DNA of 46,393 bases from contig CAZYJR010000032.1 of assembly GCA_964647905.1 (NCBI GenBank), forward strand, positions 1-46,393, written 5' to 3'. Below are positions 1-7,374 of the stretch, one piece after another. The notes under the pieces were generated by a model. That model worked only from the letters and a program-made list of their open reading frames with translations. It searched no databases and was not told where the DNA came from. A program made the translations under genes and the position numbers. This DNA is from CAZYJR01 sp964647905. GTDB lineage: Bacteria > Desulfobacterota > DSM-4660 > Desulfatiglandales > HGW-15. Numbering within the stretch: the stretch's first letter is position 1; every line of letters starts with the position of its first letter.

Positions 1-238
1 TAAGGATGATCACCTGGGGTTCGCCCGGGGTCTCCCGGATCCTTGAGACGGCCTCCAGCCCGTTTCCGTCAGGCAAGTGTACGTCCAAGAGAACCACATC
101 CCATTCGCCGGAGGAGGCCTCGGCCAGGCCCTCCCCCAACGTATGCCTGGAGAGCGCTCTGTGCCCCCTTCCCTCCAGTAGCTCCGACAATAAACGACAC
201 ACGGTGCGGTCGTCGTCGATCAGGAGTATTCCCCTCAT
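1..238 (-). CDS. Response regulator, receiver domain (partial)
   Basis: The reading frame begins with ATG at 238 on the minus strand and runs off the window edge. The first residues read MRGILLIDDDRTVCRLL, followed by VVLLDVHLPDGNGLEAV. This is a CheY-like receiver domain: the acidic cluster DDD near residue 10, and LLD with the phospho-acceptor Asp near residue 52 followed by LPDGNG. Only the N-terminal 79 or so residues are visible, so the output domain is unknown; the LPDGNG style is common in NtrC-type activators. It starts 25 bases after the stop of the hybrid kinase gene on the same strand, so the two are very likely a co-transcribed two-component pair. Confidence 0.85.
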   Translation of the reverse strand, partial: MRGILLIDDDRTVCRLLSELLEGRGHRALSRHTLGEGLAEASSGEWDVVLLDVHLPDGNGLEAVSRIRETPGEPQVIIL

Positions 239-263
239 GACCGGTCCTCCCTGATTCGGCTCC

Positions 264-1751
264 CTATGATTCGGTCCCTCGGCCGTCAACGAGCTCGCTG
301 ACGGCCGATATCCTCCCTGCCAGATCCTCGCCGCTCATCCCGGGCATGTCCAGATCGCTTATCACCAGCCGGAACTCATCCGGGCGGTTGGAAAACGAGG
401 CCAGAGCCTCTCCTCCGGCCGCAAAGGCCTCAACCCTGTACCCCAGCTCTTCCAGCGCCTCCTGTAGCATCTCCAGGACGGCCGGGTCGTCTTCCACCAG
501 GAGGACCTTTTCCCCCTGGCCTGATTTCCAGGCCCCGCCGGCCGGCTCCACTTCCTGCTCAGCCCGCCCGTCCGACCTCAGCATGGGAAGTCGGATCCTG
601 ATGCTGGCCGGGAGGGTGGCCTTGACAAACTTGACCGCCTCCTTTGCCAGGAGCCGCATCTCCACCGCCTGGCGTTTCTCCTCTCCCCGCCGGCTCAAGG
701 ACAGGATCTGCCCTATGAGCTCCTGGGCCCTCAGGGCCGCATTGAGGATCTCTTCGACCATCCGGCGCTCGTCCGATCCTTCCTCCGTTCTTTGGACGAG
801 CATCTCGGTGTAACCCATTATGGGGAACAGGATGTTGTTGAAGTCGTGGGCTATCGCCCCTGCCAGGGTGCCCAGCGACTCGAGCTTTTGTGCGTGCCTG
901 AGCCTAGCCTCCAGCTCTAGCTTTTCTTTCTCCTGGCGTTTCATTCGGGTGATGTCCATCCGAATGCCCACCAGGCCGTTGATGCGGCCCTCGCGGTCAT
1001 AGAGCGGCGCCTTGACCGTTTGAAACCAGAAGATCCTCCCCCGGGCGTCCACTACCTCCTCCTCCCTCTCGACCCGGGCGCGCTCCCCGCCGAGGATGGC
1101 CATGTCTTCCCGGTGGATCTCCTCGGCAGCCTGCGAATCGGGCGCGAGTTCGACGTTGGTCTTGCCTAGGATGTCATCCAGCGGAATCCCGTAGAATTCC
1201 GACACCTTTCGATTGCCGATCGCGTACCTGCCGCCCGTGTCCTTTGCGAAGACCATGTTGGGAGAGGCCTCCAGTATTTCCCAAATAAGCCTCTTCTGAG
1301 CTCCTATGACCTTCCTGCTCCTTGTGATCTCCCGCTCCCTGGCCTTCAGGGTCTTCTCCACAGGGGCGCTTCCAGGCGTCAGCAGAGCCTGCACCTGTGC
1401 TGCCAGGAGCCGCTCGCTAACAGGCGGGTAAAGGCACACGGCCGCTCCCGATTCCAAGACCCCCGCGCAGGCGTTGTCGTCCCTCGGTCCCCCGATTACC
1501 ACTATGGGCGGAGGCGCTGAGCCCTCGGAGTCAAAGGCCGCCTTGATTCGCAAACAGCAATCTGAAGGCGGACAGTTAATGCATTCCGAGTCGAGCACTA
1601 TCAGGTCGGGCGGCCTTGATTCGGCACGCGAGATGGCTTCCCCGACGACAGGGGCGTCTATGATTCGACAATCCGGCAGGTGGTCCGGTAGAGAATTGGA
1701 GATTCGGCGGGTGCTGCTGTTGGGGTCGGCGACAATGAGTACAACGGACAT
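264..1751 (-). CDS. Hybrid PAS sensor protein lacking its HATPase domain
   Basis: 495 residues counted from the ATG at 1751, which has AGGAGG about 8 bases upstream and begins MSVVLIVADPN; an upstream in-frame start has no such site. Order of domains: receiver-like domain (1-120, Asp in IVLDSE), PAS (about 155-270), HisKA with phospho-His in IAHDFNN near residue 302, then a second receiver (about 412-485, LLVEDD and ISDLDMPG). The HATPase_c domain that should lie between HisKA and the second receiver is absent: the frame passes from ATLPASIRI straight into a short linker and then GEKVLLVEDD. The second receiver is also shortened, with its last third replaced by an unrelated tail. It therefore cannot autophosphorylate as a normal kinase. 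Either it is a decaying gene with in-frame deletions or a phosphotransfer and sensing scaffold. Downstream it is followed by a response regulator. Confidence 0.8.
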   Translation of the reverse strand: MSVVLIVADPNSSTRRISNSLPDHLPDCRIIDAPVVGEAISRAESRPPDLIVLDSECINCPPSDCCLRIKAAFDSEGSAPPPIVVIGGPRDDNACAGVLESGAAVCLYPPVSERLLAAQVQALLTPGSAPVEKTLKAREREITRSRKVIGAQKRLIWEILEASPNMVFAKDTGGRYAIGNRKVSEFYGIPLDDILGKTNVELAPDSQAAEEIHREDMAILGGERARVEREEEVVDARGRIFWFQTVKAPLYDREGRINGLVGIRMDITRMKRQEKEKLELEARLRHAQKLESLGTLAGAIAHDFNNILFPIMGYTEMLVQRTEEGSDERRMVEEILNAALRAQELIGQILSLSRRGEEKRQAVEMRLLAKEAVKFVKATLPASIRIRLPMLRSDGRAEQEVEPAGGAWKSGQGEKVLLVEDDPAVLEMLQEALEELGYRVEAFAAGGEALASFSNRPDEFRLVISDLDMPGMSGEDLAGRISAVSELVDGRGTES

Positions 1752-1899
1752 GGGATTCGCTCCTCCTGAGCACTGCACGGCGGGCGGCGACCCTCGGAGC
1801 GGTATTCCCTCTGGTGGAGCCTTGTCACACGCCTGGCCGCTTCGGTTCCTTTTCCATAGCGCAAGTCTCGATCCATTCCGGCTCCTGCCCTGAAAAACT

Positions 1900-1918
1900 T
1901 CAACTGTATATGAGTTGA
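1900..1918. repeat. Short dyad TCAACT-N7-AGTTGA
   Basis: Perfect 6-base arms with a 7-base AT-rich spacer, about 150 bases upstream of the hybrid sensor start. It may be an operator or part of a promoter region for the two-component genes. The stretch 1780-2250 holds no gene I can support. Confidence 0.35.
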
Positions 1919-1934
1919 TATCATATTATATTAG

Positions 1935-2001
1935 TCAAGAAATAATTGCTCTCGCGGGGTCGGGCCACACCAACTACTTGAATAAACACGATATTTCTTG
2001 A
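1935..2001. repeat. Separated inverted repeat TCAAGAAAT / ATTTCTTGA
   Basis: Two perfect 9-base arms (1935-1943 and 1993-2001) lie 49 bases apart in AT-rich DNA of the gene-free stretch. Their role is unknown. They could be protein-binding half sites or ends of a lost small element. Confidence 0.35.
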
Positions 2002-2021
2002 TTTTTGTGCCTGATTTTGGG

Positions 2022-2132
2022 CCTATAATCCCGTTTTAGGCGGCAAAAACAAGGCTATAGGAGATGCACGAGCACGGTGTCTCCTCGACTCTCCTATAAT
2101 GCGCTTTTCAGGGTCAAAACAGCCCTTATAGG
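2022..2132. repeat. Pair of 40-bp imperfect palindromic repeats
   Basis: Two units of exactly 40 bases, 2022-2061 and 2093-2132, each begin CCTATAAT and end CTATAGG or TTATAGG, and each has TTTT and AAAA blocks symmetrically placed inside. They agree at about 27 of 40 positions, and each is a partial palindrome (CCTATA at one end, TATAGG at the other). They lie 31 bases apart in the gene-free stretch between the two-component locus and the toxin-antitoxin pair. They resemble a dispersed palindromic repeat family or binding sites for a dimeric protein. No known family is recognised. Confidence 0.5.
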
Positions 2133-2250
2133 GGCCTTTTGACACCTAAATTTGACTGAAGAACCTTTCATTCCATGAAGTTGGCGTGGCTCGACGGGGA
2201 TGAACAATGAACCGATGGCCGATTAAGCGTAAGCCTCCATCAGAGAGCCG

Positions 2251-2297
2251 GGTCATGAGAGGGAGTTGGCTCCGGGGACGGACGAGCTGTGTGCCAA
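2251..2297 (+). repeat. Diverged copy of integrase tail (left copy)
   Basis: About 47 bases that match 14830-14876 at roughly 37 of 47 positions, and 26 of 30 in the core from 2268 to 2297. Read on the plus strand the copy encodes ELAPGTDELC, against KPAPGTDELC in the integrase remnant at the right end. The left copy overlaps the 3' end of the toxin gene on the other strand. The simplest reading is a scar of a second, related integrase gene, so the region between is bracketed by direct repeats. Confidence 0.55.
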
Positions 2298-2636
2298 TTC
2301 GTCGTTAAGCTTTCTGAGCAAAGACTCTATCTCCTTTTTGCTGATTTCCGCCTTTTCACCTTTGAAGTAGGCCACCAGAAGATAGACCTTCATCTCGCCG
2401 GCCTTCCAGAAATAGATGAGCCGATAGCCGTCTCGCTTTCCCTTTTTGACATCAGAGCTGGCAACCCTCACTTTCCATACCTCTTTGTTCCAGCCCGGTA
2501 TGGGATCTCCTCTAGTGGGATCTTCCTCTAAAGCCCTGATTTGACTGAAAAGATCATCCTTGACGTGAGGATATTTCTTTTTCAGGGCCTTTATCGATTT
2601 CTGGAAGGTCTCCGCTAGATGAACATCATAAGTCAT
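2253..2636 (-). CDS. RelE/ParE-superfamily toxin
   Basis: 127 residues, beginning MTYDVHLAETFQKSIKALKKK. The pattern is that of RelE/HigB-like mRNA interferases and ParE relatives: an N-terminal basic helix pair, a central WKVRVASSDVKKGKRDGYRLIY segment with an Arg/Tyr-rich active face, then a VYLLVAYFKGEK strand and a Lys-rich C-terminal helix. It overlaps the 3' end of the upstream antitoxin gene by 11 bases, so translation is probably coupled. Toxins of this family act in the cytoplasm and usually cleave mRNA on the ribosome. The last part of the gene lies over the integrase-tail repeat, which may have supplied its C-terminal residues. The superfamily call is firm; the exact target is not known. 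Confidence 0.8.
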   Translation of the reverse strand: MTYDVHLAETFQKSIKALKKKYPHVKDDLFSQIRALEEDPTRGDPIPGWNKEVWKVRVASSDVKKGKRDGYRLIYFWKAGEMKVYLLVAYFKGEKAEISKKEIESLLRKLNDELAHSSSVPGANSLS

Positions 2637-2862
2637 CCCAGACTTCCTTCCATGGCTTGGTTCTCCCTGCTTTGATATCCTCCAGTCCCCTCTTGACCAA
2701 TTTCTTGAATTCAGCCGATTGAGCGAGAATCCTGGTTTCTCTGTGGTCCTCGACTTCTTCCAGGACGGAAAGCATCTTTTTGTACTCTTTTATTGGAAGG
2801 ATAACCGCAGTCGGGTTTCCTTTCTCATCGACTATATATTGTTCATTAACCGGGGGAGCCAT
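2626..2862 (-). CDS. Phd/YefM-like antitoxin
   Basis: 78 residues, beginning MAPPVNEQYIVDEKGNPTAVILPIKEYKKMLSVLEE. The N-terminal half fits the Phd/YefM fold, in which a strand stating the protein is followed by an IxxxEYxxML helix. The C-terminal half, with KAGRTKPWKEVWDDL, would be the flexible toxin-binding tail. An AAAGGAG ribosome-binding site lies 10 bases before the ATG. It precedes and overlaps the RelE-like gene in the order antitoxin-toxin. Such antitoxins normally bind their own promoter as dimers together with the toxin. Confidence 0.78.
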   Translation of the reverse strand: MAPPVNEQYIVDEKGNPTAVILPIKEYKKMLSVLEEVEDHRETRILAQSAEFKKLVKRGLEDIKAGRTKPWKEVWDDL

Positions 2863-2965
2863 GATAAAATTCTCCTTTCAGATTACGAGACTGACAAGCA
2901 AATTGTTTTGATTGTCATGGCTAAAAATAGCCCTAATCTATTACAAAAGCAAGGATCCTCCGTTT

Positions 2966-3027
2966 ACCCGCCCGCACTGACCCAAATCAGGCGGGCGGGT
3001 GGTTCCGGGCCGTTGCCCGCCCGGAAC
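2966..3027 (-). repeat. Two strong tandem hairpins at intron 3' end
   Basis: First hairpin: perfect 10-base arms ACCCGCCCGC (2966-2975) and GCGGGCGGGT (2991-3000), extended inside by CTGA/TCAG. Second hairpin: 9-base arms GTTCCGGGC (3002-3010) and GCCCGGAAC (3019-3027). On the minus strand they follow the domain V-like element directly, so the second may be the intron domain VI and the first the 3' flank. Class C group II introns insert beside terminator-type hairpins, which would fit. Confidence 0.55.
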
Positions 3028-3028
3028 T

Positions 3029-3067
3029 CCCACAGATCCGGACAGACGCCACTCACGCATCCGGCTC
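3029..3067 (-). ncRNA. Group II intron domain V-like element (remnant)
   Basis: On the minus strand the sequence starts GAGCCGGATGC and ends GTCCGGATCTGTGGG. GAGCCGGA pairs with TCCGGATC at 7 of 8 positions, and the AGC catalytic triad is at its usual place near the 5' end of domain V. It lies just downstream of the reverse transcriptase C-terminal fragment, as in bacterial group II introns. The apical part is not a clean match, so this is a degenerate copy, and the intron is not functional here. Confidence 0.45.
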
Positions 3068-3094
3068 CTCGAGTCATGGTTTCGCAACGCAACA

Positions 3095-3433
3095 TCAGCA
3101 CATAAAGTACTGAAAGTGCCCGCGCACCTTTGCGCTGAGCACCCGGTGCTGTACCTTGATTGGCCAGTGGCGGACTCTGCTCATCCAATCGGACAGTTCT
3201 TTTAGGCTACGGCTGAACCTATCCTTTGCCGTCTTTCGCTTTATCACCCAGTAGCCCTTACGGGATCGCGCCCAGAAGTGTGTAAACCCCAGAAATGTGA
3301 AAGTCTCGGGTTTCTCCGGGCCCTTTGCCCCATGCTTCAGCCGCTTAAAACACAGCAGCCGGGTCTTATCCGGGTGCAGACTCCGCCCGTACTTGGCAAG
3401 GCGATTGGGCAATACCGCCATGACTCGCTTGGT
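3095..3433 (-). pseudogene. Group II intron reverse transcriptase/maturase, C-terminal fragment
   Basis: The frame encodes RVMAVLPNRLAKYGRSLHPDKTRLL, then TFTFLGFTHFWARSRKGYWVIKRKTAK, and ends RGHFQYFMC. This is the thumb and maturase region of a group II intron-encoded protein (LtrA family), recognisable by the HPDKT and FTFLGFTH motifs. The palm and finger domains with the YADD active site are missing: the match stops at about 3433 where a recombinase scar starts on the other strand. The C-terminus is also cut, since the usual RGHYxYYGV motif runs into a stop. A broken intron remnant, not a gene. Confidence 0.8.
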
Positions 3434-3463
3434 CTATCTTTTTTAAACAAATTTCCTTAAAAG

Positions 3464-3600
3464 CTGACCAAGGACGCTCTCAAGGCCCGTAAGTCAGCCG
3501 GTGTTAGCCTGGGACGACCGAAAGGACCGGGAAGGTCAAAACTCTCGATGTCCTGAACGACTACCTGACTCTGTTTAGTAAATCCGGCAGAGGTGGTCGC
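3464..3600 (+). pseudogene. Serine recombinase (resolvase) fragment
   Basis: On the plus strand from 3464 the frame reads LTKDALKARKSAGVSLGRPK followed by GPGRSKL and then a stop at 3556. Shifting one base continues as DVLNDYLTLFSKSGR to about 3600. The ARKxAGxxLGRPKG motif is the hinge between the catalytic domain and the helix-turn-helix of resolvase/invertase-type serine recombinases. Both the catalytic domain and the DNA-binding domain are lost and the rest is frameshifted. It abuts the intron fragment. The stretch 3600-3772 has no supported feature. Confidence 0.6.
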
Positions 3601-3772
3601 CGGGTTTCACTTCCTCTATTCTTTGGGGAGAGTGTTTGTTCGTCACCGGTGCCTCCTTCATCTTTCTCTTGGCAAACCCCGAAGCTCGCCTTTAGCAACA
3701 TCGCGCTCGTGGGCGGGGGCATGGACCACGATCATCGCACCGGTCCGCCCATACTGACTGCGGCCCCCGGTC

Positions 3773-5812
3773 CTACCTGAGTCGGGAGGTCAGGCGGACA
3801 AGGACGCGCTCCTGTGCAGGCTGAGCAGGGTCTTGAACGACCATGCGCTTAAGGGTTTTATGGAATCCTTCCATGTCCAGGCACTCCAGCAGGTGACGGG
3901 TGCGCCATTCGGACGGCATATGTTTTGCCCAGGGGCCTTCGGGCACGCGGCGGAGGAGTTTGATGCGGTGCCGGATCGCCGTGGCTCGTATCTCTTCCAC
4001 CGGGATGTTCGAAGGAAACGGCCTGGGCAGGCCCTTCAATAACAGGCAGAAGGCGTTTCCCCCCATGGGCCTCTTGCCGGTACGGTCCTGGATCAAGACC
4101 CTCAGCAACGCGGACCAGAGGTCCCCCAAGAAATGAAAAAACGCCACAGCCCCGTCCTGCATGTAGACGACAGGTGCCGTATCCGGCGGGAGGCCGATGA
4201 AACGGGCGAAATCCCTTGCCAGGGTTGCATGCAATAACGGCCCCCGGCCGGCCACCTTGAGATCGGCGCGTGCACCGGTGTCGGCCACCAGGGCCTTAGA
4301 ACGGCTCAATGTCTTGGAGATCCTGAGCCTCCGCCCGCCGAGGAGCATGGGCCCGTCGCCCGCTGCATGCGGGGGGAGCGATCCGATCACCTGAAGTGTG
4401 TCCTGATCCACCAGCTCGACCCCGCCTGGCCCGCTGTCGATGTTTGTGTGTATGAGCCCCCGTTCAAAGGCCTTCTCCAGTCTTTCTCCCACGGTATATC
4501 TGCCGCGGCCCGCGGGGACCAGCCACGCCTGTCTCGCCAGATGATCCAGCAGTTCAGGCAAACCGGTCAACCACCCGGCCTGGTTCAACCAGCCGGGGAG
4601 CCGGGGGGCCAGGGCCTTAGCCGTGATCCATTTGCCGGGCGTCTGCATGAGTAAACCCAGGCACTGCTGGACCAGGACCGAGGGGCAGAAATGATAGGAA
4701 CCGCCCAGCAGCCGGCCCTTCCCCGCGGCCTCGATCAGATGTTCGTACCGGAGACGCTGGGCCTCGTCCCTGACCATACAGCACACCCGGGTTATCCGGG
4801 TACGCCTGTTTCCCCGGCCGATGCGCTGCAGCAGAGACGATACGTCCGGGGGAGGCTCGGCAAGCAGTACCAGATCTATGTCCCCGATGTCGATCCCCAC
4901 CTCCAGTGTGGTGGTGGCAAAGCACAGACCGGCTTTGCCGGTCAGCATCCTGCGCTCAACCATCTCGCGCCTGGATCGCGCAAGGCTCCCGTGATGCAGG
5001 AAAACCGCATCCCCGAACGGCGGCCGGCCCTTGAACATTGAAAACAAGCGCTCCGCGTCGACCCTGCGCCGGACAAAGGCCAGCACTTTCCGGACGCCGC
5101 ACTTTCCGGTCAAACGTTGAAGGGCCGTAGCCAGTCCGGACCGTCCGCCTTCGATGAACTCAGCCACAATGGCCCTATCCCCCGGGACCTGGATAATCCC
5201 GGCGTTATCCCCGAGATATCGGCCTGCGATTCCCTCCGGATCATCCACCGTGGCCGAAGAGGCGATAAGCTGTATATCCTTGGAGATAGCACGCACCCTT
5301 GAGACCAGGCAGGCGAGTTGATCCCCTCGCGGTGTGCCTGCCAGCATGTGCACGTCGTCAAGCACCAGGAACCGTGCGCCGGACAACATGGCAGGTGTCC
5401 GCGTGAGGATCGAATCCAGCGACTCGGGGGTTGTAACGGCCATGTGGGGTGGGTCTGCACCCGAAATCTCCCGTCGCTCGCCGGTACGACGACCCACGCG
5501 AAGCCCCACGGCTGCCAGGGGTGGGATGATACGCCTTGTCAGGTCATTCACCAGGGCCCTGGTGGGAGAAACGATCCACGCCGACAGCCTGCCCGGACCG
5601 GGCCCGGCCAGGATCTTCTCGGCGATGGGAGCGATATAGGCCTCGGTCTTGCCGCTTGCGGTCGGGGCCATCACCAGGACCGGGTCGCCCGCCATGACCG
5701 CCGGGACCACCTTGAGCTGCACCTCGGTCGGCGCGTTGAATCCGGCGAGCACTGCATGCCATGCCCTCGGGACCGCGGCCTTCAGGGCCTCGATGGAGGG
5801 GCGGTCAATCAT
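3773..5812 (-). CDS. Lhr-like superfamily 2 DNA helicase (BrxHI-like)
   Basis: 679 residues from the ATG at 5812 (MIDRPSIEALKAAVP), which overlaps the stop of the upstream gene as ATGA; starts further upstream would lie deep inside that gene. SF2 motifs are in order: Q-type PTEVQ (28-32), Walker A PTASGKT (50-56), SPTRAL (82-87), TTPES, DDVH (152-155) in place of DEVH, SSAT (185-188), then ATTTLEVGIDIGDID and LLQRIGRGNRR for motifs V and VI. The layout and size match Lhr-like helicases, including BrxHI of type 2 BREX and the helicase of Shango. The C-terminal 300 residues carry a winged-helix-like region and an uncharacterised part. It is the last gene of the six-gene operon. Predicted to move along DNA in the cytoplasm; the Glu-to-Asp change in motif II is unusual and may slow ATP turnover. 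Confidence 0.85.
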   Translation of the reverse strand: MIDRPSIEALKAAVPRAWHAVLAGFNAPTEVQLKVVPAVMAGDPVLVMAPTASGKTEAYIAPIAEKILAGPGPGRLSAWIVSPTRALVNDLTRRIIPPLAAVGLRVGRRTGERREISGADPPHMAVTTPESLDSILTRTPAMLSGARFLVLDDVHMLAGTPRGDQLACLVSRVRAISKDIQLIASSATVDDPEGIAGRYLGDNAGIIQVPGDRAIVAEFIEGGRSGLATALQRLTGKCGVRKVLAFVRRRVDAERLFSMFKGRPPFGDAVFLHHGSLARSRREMVERRMLTGKAGLCFATTTLEVGIDIGDIDLVLLAEPPPDVSSLLQRIGRGNRRTRITRVCCMVRDEAQRLRYEHLIEAAGKGRLLGGSYHFCPSVLVQQCLGLLMQTPGKWITAKALAPRLPGWLNQAGWLTGLPELLDHLARQAWLVPAGRGRYTVGERLEKAFERGLIHTNIDSGPGGVELVDQDTLQVIGSLPPHAAGDGPMLLGGRRLRISKTLSRSKALVADTGARADLKVAGRGPLLHATLARDFARFIGLPPDTAPVVYMQDGAVAFFHFLGDLWSALLRVLIQDRTGKRPMGGNAFCLLLKGLPRPFPSNIPVEEIRATAIRHRIKLLRRVPEGPWAKHMPSEWRTRHLLECLDMEGFHKTLKRMVVQDPAQPAQERVLVRLTSRLR

Positions 5813-7374
5813 CGTACAACCGGCCTGAGATGTCGCTCGAGGTCTTTGAGTGTGGGCTTCAATCGGTCCGGGCAATGCCGGCTTATATCCACCAGCTCGG
5901 TGATGAATTTGAGGGCCTGCCTGGGGTTTTCGATGAGCCCCTGCAAATGGCAGGGCTCGATCACCCTTGCCATCAGGGAGGCCAGATCAAGACCGGGCAT
6001 GAAATCCCTGTCAGCGAGGCCGTACAACCTGACCACGCGGCCTGAAAGGGTGATGTAGTCCACGGTGTCGAAGGGGACGAGTTCCATGAACCGATCGGCC
6101 GGGAGGCTCTTTTCGAGAAGGGTCTTGCCTTCCGGGTCGTGGGTCAGGGCGAAGATGCAGTAAAGGGGCTGTTCTTCCTTATACCTGTAGGAGAAGCTTT
6201 GATGTATGGCCTGTCCTCCCCTGGGCAGACCTTCAGGGTCAAAGCGGAGCATGGATCGCGGAAGGCAAGCCGCGGCAAAGGTGCGGAACATGATCTCGGA
6301 AAAAGAGCGGTCCCGGCCGCGAAGCACACTGTAGAACTCCGCCTCGTCCACCATTATGGCCAGGCCCTTGTAGCCCACCTGCCGGGCCAGCTCGGCGATC
6401 CCTCCGAGCAGAAGGGTATAGAGATGCGTTACGGTGCGGAAATCCTTCAGAGCATAGAGCCGTGTCCTGGCTGTCGTGGCGCGGTGCAGTTCCGCTTCCA
6501 GCTCCATATTGCTCGCCACTTCCGAGCCCTCTATCCAGTCCACCAGGCGTTCCTGCAGATCATCACCGTTTTTGGCGGCCGCCAACACCGCCATATAGAA
6601 GAGGGCAGGGCCCAGATACGGATGGTAGTCGGGTCGGCGTCTCATGCTCCACCGGCGGATCAGGTCGGCATCCGCCGCGGCCTTCTCGAGGAGCGGTTTA
6701 AGCCCGCGGCGCTCCAGACTCGGGTCGTCCGGATACCGGATACCGCGGGCAAGCCTGTGAAAGACCCTGCGCGGCCTGTTGGCCACCACCTCACTGCTGT
6801 CCAGAGTCGCCCGGGTGGCAAGAAAACCCTTCTCCAGTGCCAAGAGCTCTGCCATTTCAAGGAAGTGGGTCTTGCCGGTCCCGTAGTCTCCGAGAACGAC
6901 CCTGAGCCCGCCGCTCTCCATTGCCGACTCGAGGTCCCGTAGAATCACATAAAGTTCAAGATCCCTGCCTACGGTGTAGGTGTCCAGATGAAACGCCGGC
7001 ACCACACCGAGCCTGAGGGCCTCGATGGCCTGGTGTGCCGTGATGGCGTCCGAAGCCGTTGCGTTTTCGGTTTCGTTTTCATTCAGGGCTGTTTTCCGGC
7101 CGGCCTTTTCCGGGGCCTTATGTCCGGGCGCAGGGTGGACGACCTTCTTCTTTTTGGCGGTTGCGGGGCCTTTCTTGCTGGTGGAGGCGGACTTGGGGGC
7201 TTTGGCAGGCGGAAACTCGATCTCCTCCCGAGGAATCTCCCACGGGGTCCCCGGCATTTCCTCGAACTCGACCCTGATGATACGGCCGCCGCGCACAAAT
7301 CCGAGAATTCTTCCTGCTCCCCAGTCTTCGTGACGGATGGGGTCCCCGATCTTTGCAGGGGCGCCATCAGGCAT
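5809..7374 (-). CDS. DUF2791 (BrxC/BrxD-type) P-loop ATPase with N-terminal SH3-like domain
   Basis: 521 residues from the ATG at 7374, chosen because GAGGAG lies 8 bases upstream and it overlaps the previous stop by only 8 bases. Residues 8-53 (GDPIRHEDWGAGRILGFVRG) look like a small SH3/Tudor-like beta barrel similar to that at the C-terminus of UvrD-type helicases. A low-complexity Lys/Ala/Pro linker follows (56-105). The ATPase core begins with an AIEALRLGV helix, Walker A GDYGTGKT (162-169), and Walker B MVDEAE (341-345). The core is the BREX BrxD/DUF2791 family, whose members are thought to couple ATP use to DNA or complex loading. It overlaps the helicase gene by 4 bases downstream. 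Confidence 0.82.
   Translation of the reverse strand: MPDGAPAKIGDPIRHEDWGAGRILGFVRGGRIIRVEFEEMPGTPWEIPREEIEFPPAKAPKSASTSKKGPATAKKKKVVHPAPGHKAPEKAGRKTALNENETENATASDAITAHQAIEALRLGVVPAFHLDTYTVGRDLELYVILRDLESAMESGGLRVVLGDYGTGKTHFLEMAELLALEKGFLATRATLDSSEVVANRPRRVFHRLARGIRYPDDPSLERRGLKPLLEKAAADADLIRRWSMRRRPDYHPYLGPALFYMAVLAAAKNGDDLQERLVDWIEGSEVASNMELEAELHRATTARTRLYALKDFRTVTHLYTLLLGGIAELARQVGYKGLAIMVDEAEFYSVLRGRDRSFSEIMFRTFAAACLPRSMLRFDPEGLPRGGQAIHQSFSYRYKEEQPLYCIFALTHDPEGKTLLEKSLPADRFMELVPFDTVDYITLSGRVVRLYGLADRDFMPGLDLASLMARVIEPCHLQGLIENPRQALKFITELVDISRHCPDRLKPTLKDLERHLRPVVR

Noticed and set aside
2093..2104. rRNA-type promoter (TATAAT followed by GCGC)
   Set aside because: No -35 element lies at a proper distance and the same bases are explained by the paired 40-bp palindromes.
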